A DNA stretch of 64,000 nucleotides from Candidatus Peribacterales bacterium (GTDB taxonomy: Bacteria > Patescibacteriota > Gracilibacteria > Peribacterales > Peribacteraceae). The notes beneath the pieces were generated by a model. The model made no database searches. It worked only from the letters and a program-made list of their open reading frames with translations, and was not told where the DNA came from. The stretch lies in assembly GCA_020058765.1 (NCBI GenBank), contig JAGVDM010000001.1, positions 116,908 to 180,907 of the forward strand, in the 5' to 3' direction. The position numbers and the translations under genes are program-made. Below are positions 45,183 through 53,400 of this stretch, in pieces (positions within the stretch are counted from its first letter, which is position 1; every line of letters begins with the position of its first letter).

Positions 45183-46070
45183 CTACGTGATCGATGCGCG
45201 GAAGATACTCTCGACTGCCTTGTCCAATGCGGCCGTAAACTCCTCGTCGCTCTGGCTTGCATGCAGATCTTCTACGAGTGCGCGGGAGAAACTTGCTGTC
45301 ATGCCAGGGTTCTCCGCGAGTTTTGCGTTGGCTTCTTTACAACTGTAGCCACCCGAGAGTGCCACAACACGCAGCACCTTGGAGTGTTCGATGAGCGGTT
45401 GGTAGAAACCTGCAACCTCCGGCAATGTGAGCTTCAGCATCACGTCGCGCCCGTCGGGTAGGGCATCGAGTCCGCGCAGGAGCGCATCGCGAAGAATGGC
45501 TTCACAATCGGCTTTATCAGGTGCCTTAATGTTTACCTCGGGTTCCAGGATTGGCATGAGGCCGGCGTTGAGCACAATGTTCCCCACGTCGAACTGCTGC
45601 TCCACGATTGCTGCGATTCCATCGGCATTCGCGCTATTGATCACCGACCGTTCTTTCGTGCCGAAAATGCCATGTTCCACAGCGCTCTGTAAGCGCGCGT
45701 CGAGACCAGTCATCGGTTTCATGAGCTGTACACCATTCACTTCGTCGCTTAAGCCCTCGTCGATTTTCAGGAAGGGCACAATGTTTTTTTTCTCCCAGAG
45801 GTAGATCGCTGAGAGCATGCCCTCGACTGTGCTGTTCATGGTTTTCTCAAATAGAATAGCTCCGGAAATACGCTCGTCGAACGCACGGTTCGTCATGATT
45901 CGCGCCCGCATGGCGTGCATGAGATCGAACATCTTCTCCTTGTCGTCGTTCCAGGCGCTTTCGGCAATACCGTATGCGGCCAGCGCCTTTGGGGTGCTAC
46001 CGCCGCTCTGGTCGAGCGCGGCAATGAAACCTTTTCCTGTAATGCGCTTGCGCATGGCTTGCGTGTCCAT
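45183..46070 (-). CDS. fructose-bisphosphate aldolase class I
   Basis: 295 residues. It matches the short bacterial class I aldolases: GFIAALDQSGGSTPKALAAY near the N terminus, SGAILFEKTMNS, VPFLKIDEGL (conserved lysine), PILEPEVNIKAPDK and VMLKLTLPEV (Schiff-base lysine region), then VVALSGGYSCKEAN. It cleaves fructose-1,6-bisphosphate to triose phosphates in glycolysis. It is divergent from csrA across a 203-base gap. Confidence 0.94.
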   Translation of the reverse strand: MDTQAMRKRITGKGFIAALDQSGGSTPKALAAYGIAESAWNDDKEKMFDLMHAMRARIMTNRAFDERISGAILFEKTMNSTVEGMLSAIYLWEKKNIVPFLKIDEGLSDEVNGVQLMKPMTGLDARLQSAVEHGIFGTKERSVINSANADGIAAIVEQQFDVGNIVLNAGLMPILEPEVNIKAPDKADCEAILRDALLRGLDALPDGRDVMLKLTLPEVAGFYQPLIEHSKVLRVVALSGGYSCKEANAKLAENPGMTASFSRALVEDLHASQSDEEFTAALDKAVESIFRASIT

Positions 46071-46273
46071 AACTCAAAAGAGGGAGAATACAGAGCAACG
46101 GTACCATTCCACAGCGGTGTCTTCTAGTGTTCGTCTTCCGTCGATTCTAAGGCATTGGATGCCAAACTCTGCTCGTTGCAATTACTTCGCGGTTCCTCGT
46201 ACTGTAACAAGAGGAGTTTTCGCTAGAGAATACTGGCAGGAACCATTACGCTGCTGCCCTTTCCTTCATCCGT

Positions 46274-46621
46274 ATGCTCGTACTCACTCGCGAACGGAAT
46301 GAATCCATTGTCATCGGCAACGACATTACTGTGACCGTTGTGGATGTAAAAGGGGATACGGTGCGCTTGGGTATTGAAGCACCCAAAGAAGTTCCCGTGC
46401 ATCGCGTGGAGGTCTATCAGGCAATTCTCCGTGAATATACAGAATTACTCTTCAGGGAATTCCAGTCATTTGGTATCTCGAAAATTCAGTGCGAGGTGGC
46501 AGTACAAGCCGCGCATCTCAACCTAGAGTTAGCACGAAATGGCGTGCAGGATTACGTGAACGAACACAAGGGGGACAGTGGCGCCAAGTCGGGCGGTACG
46601 CCAGATGTGCCTCGCAGCTAA
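46274..46621 (+). CDS. csrA: carbon storage regulator CsrA with C-terminal extension
   Basis: 115 residues. The first 60 are canonical Csr[41 protein letters not shown], keeping the RNA-binding residues near Leu4, Arg6 and the VPVHR motif. About 50 more residues follow ([20 protein letters not shown]...), unlike the short tail of most CsrA proteins. CsrA binds GGA-containing hairpins in mRNA leaders to control translation. A second, divergent CsrA-like gene lies 820 bases downstream. Confidence 0.93.
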   Translation: MLVLTRERNESIVIGNDITVTVVDVKGDTVRLGIEAPKEVPVHRVEVYQAILREYTELLFREFQSFGISKIQCEVAVQAAHLNLELARNGVQDYVNEHKGDSGAKSGGTPDVPRS

Positions 46622-46636
46622 AAAGGCTCCGCAGCA

Positions 46637-47221
46637 CTACTGCGTAAGTCGCAACAGGTCGTATACGAGCACTTTTCCTTCTAGCACAAGCTCCTGCGCA
46701 ACACGGAAGAGCAGCTCTTTCGCCGCGGGGTTCTGTGCCCTATATGCACGGAGCAGCTCCTGGTTTCCTACGATCTGCGGTTCCGCTTGTTGTACGAGCT
46801 GCTGCACGCGTACCCGAAACGACACTTCGCGTTCCACAATCACTAGTCGTGTGCGCAGCTCATTTTGTACCGCATCTACCACTTCGGGGCGTTTGAGTGT
46901 TCTGCTGGGAACAGTGGCAAGCTTCTCGGGATTCTCGAATAGATCCTGTATTGCGGCATGTACCTGATCGCGAGTGAGGCCTTCCCATGGGATCTCTAGC
47001 GTGTTGAACACCAGTGACAGCCGAATACCTGCGGGGTGATACACCGTTGCGCCAAGGTTGTTCTCGTCGCGCATGTCGGGGTGTATCAATCCCTTCTGTG
47101 CGAGTGCAGCCATGACTTCGGGGAATTCCTGTGCGCCTGCAACAATCGGCTTCGCTTCTGCTTCGAGGCGCGCGCGAGCGTCTGCATCGTCTTCATGAGG
47201 GTGGAAGGAGAGTGGCTGCAT
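46637..47221 (-). CDS. hypothetical protein between the two CsrA-family genes
   Basis: 194 residues from ATG 47221; a GTG at 47260 would add 13 residues. The sequence is alpha/beta, charged and without signal peptide or membrane helix; the middle has GATVYHPAGIRLSLVFNTLE and the C-terminal half is helical (VRVQQLVQQAEPQIVGNQEL). I recognise no family. It runs opposite to both csrA genes and its stop lies 15 bases beyond the csrA stop. Confidence 0.65.
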   Translation of the reverse strand: MQPLSFHPHEDDADARARLEAEAKPIVAGAQEFPEVMAALAQKGLIHPDMRDENNLGATVYHPAGIRLSLVFNTLEIPWEGLTRDQVHAAIQDLFENPEKLATVPSRTLKRPEVVDAVQNELRTRLVIVEREVSFRVRVQQLVQQAEPQIVGNQELLRAYRAQNPAAKELLFRVAQELVLEGKVLVYDLLRLTQ

Positions 47222-47310
47222 GAGTGGCACAGTGTGCGACTCCACCTGGAATCTTGCCACTTCTCTGCCCGGAAAATCGTCATTTCACCACTGCGAATAG
47301 TGTGAGAAAT

Positions 47311-47339
47311 TTGACAAATAATCATTGTATTGTGAATAG
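47311..47339 (+). promoter_or_regulatory. probable promoter of the CsrA-like gene
   Basis: A perfect -35 TTGACA (47311-47316) is followed after 17 bases by GAATAG (47334-47339), in an AT-rich patch. The leader to the ATG at 47441 is about 95 bases and contains several GGA trinucleotides (CAGGAAAG, CGGAGGAC, TAGGAGAT), which are potential CsrA-binding sites. Confidence 0.5.
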
Positions 47340-47440
47340 ATTTTCAGTAGAATAGGGGAAGTTCTCCATTCCTTGAGCTATGGATGCTCACAGGAAAGAC
47401 GGAGGACATTCGTCACCGCTACGTATAGGAGATATGTAGC

Positions 47441-47794
47441 ATGTTAGTTCTTTCTCTGCTCCGTGGTGATCTGGTGTTCGTTGCTGGTCCGTGCCTGCTG
47501 CATCTCGTTGATGACGGCCATCGCCCCCGCATTGGTTTCTTGGCTTCGGCCGAGGTTCCGATTCTACGGGGCAATGTGCTGATCGACATGATCAAGCAAG
47601 AGCTCGGTGCCCAGCGCCCCGCTGGTGAGGATGACCTCACCAACGAGGAGCGTTGCGCGCTCGAAGTCGCATACTTGGTGCTTTCCGATGAGGAAGTGCA
47701 CCCTGATACCGCCTTCTCTGCGCTCAACAACGAGCCGATGCAGGAACTCCTGCTCGGCTTCCACCGCGACGCCACGTTGCACAAGGCGGCTTAG
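47441..47794 (+). CDS. divergent CsrA-like protein
   Basis: 117 residues. The first 50 align with CsrA: MLVLSLLRGDLVFVAGPCLL against [20 protein letters not shown], and RPRIGFLASAEVPILRGNVL against [20 protein letters not shown], keeping the conserved Arg of the VPVHR region but losing Arg6. The C-terminal 65 residues (ELGAQRPAGEDDLTNEERCA...) are acidic and unrecognised. A Shine-Dalgarno-like GGAG lies 11 bases before the ATG, unusual in this genome. It may be an RNA-binding paralogue or an antagonist of CsrA; this is inference from a short alignment made by eye. Confidence 0.6.
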   Translation: MLVLSLLRGDLVFVAGPCLLHLVDDGHRPRIGFLASAEVPILRGNVLIDMIKQELGAQRPAGEDDLTNEERCALEVAYLVLSDEEVHPDTAFSALNNEPMQELLLGFHRDATLHKAA

Positions 47795-47834
47795 GCTGCC
47801 ACATGATGTGGCTTTGGCCGCATATCTTTTCTCC

Positions 47835-47922
47835 CAACGCGTAAGCGTTGATCGCGGGCATCCCCTGCCCGCATAGCCTGACTCCTACCATTGTCAGGCC
47901 GTCACTGCTTTACGGCGGTGAC
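47835..47922 (+). ncRNA. tandem hairpins between the CsrA-like gene and cysS
   Basis: Four successive stem-loops: CAACGC/GCGTTG (47835-47850), GCGGGCA/TGCCCGC with loop TCCCC (47854-47872), GCCTGAC/GTCAGGC (47876-47899) and GTCAC/GTGAC (47901-47922), followed at once by an intrinsic terminator. It may be the 3' UTR or a small RNA released from the CsrA-like transcript, or a cysS leader. On the opposite strand the loops read GGGGA and AATGGTAGGA, which resemble CsrA targets. Confidence 0.4.
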
Positions 47923-47927
47923 ACAAG

Positions 47928-47964
47928 GAGGGTTGACGGCATTCGCCGCTCGACCCTCTCTTTT
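47928..47964 (+). terminator. intrinsic terminator 40 bases before cysS
   Basis: GAGGGTTGA (47928-47936) pairs with TCGACCCTC (47950-47958), with one G-T pair, followed by TCTTTTC. It either ends the CsrA-like transcript or attenuates cysS. No T-box consensus was found, so tRNA-responsive control is not supported. Confidence 0.7.
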
Positions 47965-48003
47965 CACGTGCGGCGACGCGTTGTTCGTGGGTATGCTGTC
48001 TGC

Positions 48004-49434
48004 ATGTCCGACCTGCATCTCTATAACACGCTCACAAAAGGCGAACAGAAATTCATTCCCATTACTGCGGGCAAGGTCAGTATGTACACATGTGGTCCCA
48101 CAGTGTATGGCCGCCCGCATATCGGTAACTACAGCTCGTTCCTCATGGCCGATCTGCTGCGTCGATGGTTGCAGTTCGGGTTGGGTTTCCAGGTTACACA
48201 CGTCAAAAATATTACCGACGTTGGTCACTTGGTTGCAGACGCAGATACCGGTGAAGACAAAGTGGAGAAGCAGGCGCGCGAGGAGCACGGCGAAGTGACA
48301 CATGCATCGGTCATCGCCATCGCTCGCAAGTACGAAGCAATGTACCTAGAAGATGAACGCGCGCTCAATATGATGGAACCCGAGCAACGCCCGCGTGCGA
48401 CCGAGTACATTGAGCAAATGCAAAAAATGATTGATGTGCTGCTGGAAAACGGCCATGCCTACACAACGGAGGATGGCATATATTTCGATGTGCACTCCAG
48501 CACGCCCACGCCGTACGGAACACTTTCGGGCAACACACTCGATGCACTGGAGAGTGGTTCGCGCGTTGCAGTGGATGAGAAGAAAAAGCATCCCGCAGAC
48601 TTCGCACTTTGGAAGTTCTGCGTAGGTATGAATGCAAAACATGCACTGCGTTGGCCATCACCAGGCACGAGCAACCCAGATGGTTTCCCAGGGTGGCACA
48701 TCGAATGTTCCGCCATGAGCAGTTCGCTCTTAGGTGAGCAGATTGATCTGCATACAGGCGGCGAAGACAACATCTTCCCGCACCACGAGTGCGAGGTGGC
48801 GCAGAGTGAATCTGTGACCGGTAAAAAGCCGTTTGTGCGCTTGTGGCTGCACAAAAGGCGCATTCAAATGGGGGATCAGAAGATGTCAAAGAGTCTTGGC
48901 AACGTGAAAACTCTTCCAGACATAGTGGCTGCAGGGTACTCGCCTATGGATCTGCGGTACTACTTCCTTTCGGTGCACTACCGTACGCAGCTCAAGTTCG
49001 AAGAGAAGGGACTCGACGATGCAAAGAAAGCACGCAGAAAAATTGTGGAATGGATAACGGAGGTAGAGCAGGCACCTGCAGTATCAGATGCGGAAGCGAT
49101 GCAGTATCAAACAGCATTCGTAACGGCGATGAATGCAGACCTCAATACACCTGCGGCGCTGGCAGCAATCTTTGACTGCATTGCATGGTCACGCAATGCA
49201 AAGGCACTTGGTGCCTGCAAAGATTTCGCGCAACTCATTGCACACGTCTTCGGCTGCTTTGTAAGCGAAGCTGCACAGGCGATCCCTGCAGATGTGCAGG
49301 CGCTCGTCGAGCAGCGCGCTGCTGCACGCGTTGCAAAAGACTTCGCGAAGTCCGATGAACTGCGCGATGCCATCGCAGCACTCGGTTACGAAGTGCGCGA
49401 CGGTGCGAATGGCCAGGAGATAAAGAAGTTGTAA
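48004..49434 (+). CDS. cysS: cysteinyl-tRNA synthetase
   Basis: 476 residues from ATG 48004 (MSDLHLYNTLTKGEQ). Class I motifs: zinc ligand Cys30 in MYTCGPTVYG, HIGN at 39-42 and KMSKS at 293-297; further zinc ligands lie in HIECSAMS and HHECE. The C-terminal helical domain is of usual length. It charges tRNA-Cys. A structured region and terminator precede it, and a TIR-bounded element begins two bases after its stop. Confidence 0.97.
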   Translation: MSDLHLYNTLTKGEQKFIPITAGKVSMYTCGPTVYGRPHIGNYSSFLMADLLRRWLQFGLGFQVTHVKNITDVGHLVADADTGEDKVEKQAREEHGEVTHASVIAIARKYEAMYLEDERALNMMEPEQRPRATEYIEQMQKMIDVLLENGHAYTTEDGIYFDVHSSTPTPYGTLSGNTLDALESGSRVAVDEKKKHPADFALWKFCVGMNAKHALRWPSPGTSNPDGFPGWHIECSAMSSSLLGEQIDLHTGGEDNIFPHHECEVAQSESVTGKKPFVRLWLHKRRIQMGDQKMSKSLGNVKTLPDIVAAGYSPMDLRYYFLSVHYRTQLKFEEKGLDDAKKARRKIVEWITEVEQAPAVSDAEAMQYQTAFVTAMNADLNTPAALAAIFDCIAWSRNAKALGACKDFAQLIAHVFGCFVSEAAQAIPADVQALVEQRAAARVAKDFAKSDELRDAIAALGYEVRDGANGQEIKKL

Positions 49435-49435
49435 G

Positions 49436-49757
49436 TTTGTGACTTTTGTTCGGCAAAAAAGTAACTGCCAGGGCACTGCGCACAAAGCCTTTCGCCTCTC
49501 ACCTTCGGCTCGGGCTCAAGAGCTTTGCGCTGGGAGCAAAAATGCCGGCGCGCCAAAGCTCCTCCAATTGCCGCAACACCCCCCGTGGCGCGCCGCCAAC
49601 CCTATTTCTCCTTGTATGGAGATTTCGTGGCGAGGTGTCGCGCCACGGAGGGGGTGGAGAACGGGTGGGTTTGGCGCGACGGCGCTTTGGCGCCACCTTT
49701 GTCGCCGGACAAAGGTGGCAAAGAGATTGGAAGTGCGTGCCAGACAAAAGTAACAAA
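49436..49757. repeat. 322-base element with 19-base terminal inverted repeats
   Basis: The ends TTTGTGACTTTTGTTCGGC (49436-49454) and, inverted, TTTGTTACTTTTGTCTGGC (49739-49757) match at 16 of 19 positions. Inside are ACTTTT/AAAAGT and a perfect 10-base hairpin CCACCTTTGT/ACAAAGGTGG (49693-49718), and two GGCGCGCC-like sites. ORFs crossing it are not protein-like. No transposase is present, so it looks like a MITE-type or palindromic repeat. It starts two bases after the cysS stop. Confidence 0.6.
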
Positions 49758-49844
49758 GAGGACATCAGCAAGACACGACAGAGTACGAAGAGGTGAAGCA
49801 TCTCTAACATTTGCAAAGCATCATTGCCGCACTTGCAAAGTAGC

Positions 49845-49914
49845 CTTCACCTGATTGTGAAGTATCACATACATCTAGAACACTATTTTAATTTTATGCA
49901 ATAACAATTGCATA
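49845..49914. promoter_or_regulatory. AT-rich region with two palindromes
   Basis: CTTCAC/GTGAAG (49845-49862) and TATGCAAT/ATTGCATA (49895-49914) flank an AT-rich stretch with TATTTTAATTTTATG, the lowest-GC part of the region. It could hold the promoter and an operator for the S-layer transcript, which would then have a leader of about 500 bases or more. No clear -35/-10 pair stands out. Confidence 0.3.
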
Positions 49915-50055
49915 GCCTTCCGCCTGTGTTGTTTTTGGTGATTCACATGATTCTACGCGAACAAACAGCCGATTCTCCCGCAAAAAACAGCGCCAAATCG
50001 CCAAGGGAATTGCTCTCGCCTGTGTAACACCTTCTGCCTTGCCCCGTTTCTCTCT

Positions 50056-50147
50056 GTGCACGGATACGTACGAGGTATTGCTTCAAAAAAGCCAAACTCG
50101 TACGATCCCGCCAATCGCTTCGCGCTTGGCGCAAGCGATCCGTGTAC
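50056..50147 (+). ncRNA. structured leader element upstream of the S-layer gene
   Basis: GGAT-A-CGTACGAG (50062-50074) pairs with CTCGTACG-ATCC (50097-50108), 12 base pairs with one bulge. ATCGCTT..GCGC (50114-50125) pairs with GCGC..AAGCGAT (50129-50139), an 11-pair stem. An outer stem GTGCACGG (50056-50063) / CCGTGTAC (50140-50147) could close a three-way junction in competition with the first stem. The class is not recognised; a regulatory leader is likely. Confidence 0.45.
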
Positions 50148-50318
50148 ACGTTCCTTTACAATATGGCACCTTGCCTTTCCATCCCCTAGGGGTGGTGAGA
50201 CGAGTTTCACATCCCCCTCTCCTCTATACCTTATATAGAGGACATACCGGATCGTGTTTTTTTTTGCACTGTTCTTCGCCTAGGCCTCTTTCTGTGCTCG
50301 TGTCTTCTCTTTATATAT

Positions 50319-50433
50319 AAGGAGGTGAGTGAATCATCGGACGGCTCTGCCGATCCACGGATTCCTATTGACCCTCTTCACACGAGAGTACGGAAAGATT
50401 GGTGGTGGGACTGTGTCCGCACTTCACTTGTGA
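50319..50433 (+). promoter_or_regulatory. strong Shine-Dalgarno with possible 34-codon leader ORF
   Basis: AAGGAGGTGA (50319-50328) is a near-perfect anti-SD match, rare in this window. GTG at 50329 opens a 34-codon frame (MNHRTALPIHGFLL...) ending at TGA 50431-50433, 49 bases before the S-layer ATG. The spacing from the SD is short, so translation is uncertain. A hairpin TCCTCTATA/TATAGAGGA lies at 50220-50242 and a nine-T run lies near 50255. Confidence 0.35.
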
Positions 50434-50482
50434 GGTGCATTCTTCAATTCGTTTTTTTACTCTTACGTTCCAATCGCTTTAT

Positions 50483-53400
50483 ATGGAATTTTCCTTCAAG
50501 AAAGTTCTCGCGAGCGTTTCTGTTGCTGCGATCTCCCTCACCCAGGCGGGTGTGGCATTCGCTGCATATAGCGACGTTCCGAGCGGCGTGTGGTACGGGG
50601 ATGCTGTCGAGTCCTTCACGGACGCAGGCTACCTCGATGCTACACAGCCACGGTTCCGCGGCTCCGAGCCTGCGAACCGCGCCGAATTCGTGAAGCTAGT
50701 TGTTGAGCTGAACGGCGGGATTCTGTCCACGCCTCCAGCAGTAGCTAGCTTTGACGATGCAGCCCCAGGTGCCTGGTATTACGGGTACATGGAGGAGGCC
50801 GGCAAAGAAGGTTGGGTTCGCGGCGACGGCAACTGCTACGGCACACATCCGTGCTACGCACGCCCAGGCGCAAACATCAACCGTGCTGAAGCAGCCGCTC
50901 TTATCACTCGTGCCTTCGGTCTCGAAGAGACGGGTGATGCTCCTCAGTTCGTGGATAACCCGAACGGTCAGTGGTACACGGACGTCATTCAGACGGCCGC
51001 TGATCACTGCGTTCTCCAGGGTGACGACTCTACGGGTCGTGTACGCCCGGGTGACAACATGAACCGCGCGGAGATGGTGGTTATGCTCCACCGCGTAGAC
51101 CAGGGCCTGATGTACGGTGTGGACTGTGGTGATACCACGGTTCTTGTACCGATGATCACGGACGTGGTCGCTACTTCTGCAACATCTGTAGAAGTGGAGT
51201 TCAACATGGATCTTGATGAAGATGCAGCAGCTGACGTGATGCACTACACCATCACGAACGGCAGCGAGCTCGACATCAACTCCGCTGAGCTCCTCTCCGA
51301 AGACGTCGTTGAGCTCATGCTCGGCGAGGCTCTTGATCCTAACCATGAGTACACACTCACGGTGGAGGACATGATGACCGCCGACGGTGAAGAGTTCTCC
51401 GACTCTATGGACTTCGGTGGATACTCCCCAATCGTAAAGGGTGAGGGAGTCCTCGAGGTTTCCCTCGCTTCCAGCAACCCAGTTGGCGACACGTTGCCAA
51501 AGGGTGCTGTTGGCGTTGTAATGCTTTCTGTAGATCTCACAGCTTCTTGTGACGACTCTGTCGTTCTGGAAGACGTAACGATCTTGCACGAGGGCTTCGG
51601 TGAGGAATCCGACATTGACGGTCTGTACGTCGCTATCGACGGTGCTCGCGTATCCCGCAAGCGCACGATCGATCAGGAGGACCAGACTGCATCTTTGCGC
51701 TTCTCCTCCCCACTCGTAGTGGATCCTTGCGAGACTGTCACACTCGACATTGTCGCAGACTTCGTTACGACGGCTGCTACATCCGCTGAGCACAACCTTG
51801 TGCTCGAGCTCGCTTCGGACGTTGTGTCCAACGCGCTCGATGTAGGTGGCAACTTCCCGCTCCGCGGCAACACGTTCCGCGTGGCTGCTGTGTCCAGCGG
51901 TACGGTAACGGTTGAATACCGCACTGTAAGCCCAGACCAGGTTGAGGTCGGCGATACAGCTGTGGTGATCGGTAAGTTCGAAGTATCCTCCAACTCTGTT
52001 GAGGATCAGACGATCTACGCCATGACGCTCGAGCAGAACAGCTCAGCTTCTGACGGAGACTTCACGAACATTGCGATCCGCCGCACCGACGGTACGGTTC
52101 TCACCAACACTGTGGCTTCCACAGTAGGTGACTTCGTAACGCTCGTGTTCGATCCTCCGTTCACGGTTCTCGAGGGTGACAAAATCACACTCGAAATCAT
52201 CGCTGATATCGTCGGCGGCGCCGGCGACAGCGTGCAGATGACATTCGAGGAAAGCTCCGACATCTTTGCCGTGGGCTCCCTGTACGGTTACGGCGTAAAC
52301 GGCCAGCTGTACGGTTCTCGTGTGACTATCGATACGGATCCAGCTGCTGATGTGGTTTCCATTGATGCAGGTGAATTCACAATCGGTATCAACGGTCCTG
52401 CAAGCGAGGATTACACTCGCGATGACAACGATGCAGTTCTCGCTAACATCCGCTTCCAGACTGGTGGCGAGCGTGTTGACGTGAAGGAACTGTTCATCTT
52501 GGTCGAAGGTGAAACGTCCACTGGTACGTCTCTTGATGAGGCAACTAGCGGCACGATTACAGCCGACGGCACAGCTGACGACGACATCACCGAGGTTCTC
52601 GAGGATGTTGAACTCCGCAACAAGACTACGGGCAGCTCCGTATCTGCAGTAGAGGTTTCCGGTGCATTCGCGAAGCGCGGTGCAGTCGGTTCCTACCAGG
52701 TCTACCGTTTCGATGACTTCATCATCAATGGTGATGAGAACTGGGAGTTCCGTGTCGACTTCATCGACAACGGTGCTGGTTCCCACCCATTGAGCGGCGA
52801 CAAGTTCCGCATTCACATTTGCGGTGAGCCGACACAGGTCCTCGACACGAGCAACTCACTCACGACGAACAGCACCACGTGCGACTTCGGCGGAGTACTT
52901 GCAACAGGTGTCACTACCTACCACATGCAGGTAGAGGGTCTTTCGACCGGTGATGCTATCGGTGACGTTCGCCCACGCGGCACGATCTCCGGTAACTTCC
53001 ACAACATCGCAGACGCGTCTTTGACCGTCTCGATGCAGAACCTTACGTCCACAAACGACGCTGTGGAGAACTCCAAGGACATCAGCCTGATGCGCTTCGA
53101 AATGCGCGCAGGTGAGGCCGAGGACATTCTCTTCACGAAGGCTGTGTTCGATGAAGGTGCTGGTAACGCTCAGAACATTCAGAACTACACTCTGTGGGTA
53201 GACACCGACGGTGATGGCGAAGTGGACACGATCCTCCAGGATGGTGTTTCCAATCAGTCCAGCACTGTTGCGTTCACAGATCTCGCCGGCGGCGGATTTG
53301 TGATCCCTGCAGAAGACACAGTGATCTTCGAGGTACACGGCGACGTGTCCTCCTCACTCTCCTCGCCAGCTACGCTGCGCCTGAGCTTCGCTACAGGTAC

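Noticed and set aside
49446..49796. 116-codon open frame after cysS
   Set aside because: It runs through the TIR-bounded repeat element, is Arg/Pro/Gly-rich with no domain, and the frame is explained by GC-rich palindromes.
50325..50693. 122-codon frame starting within the Shine-Dalgarno
   Set aside because: It overlaps the S-layer signal peptide and SLH region out of frame, and its sequence is not protein-like beyond the leader.
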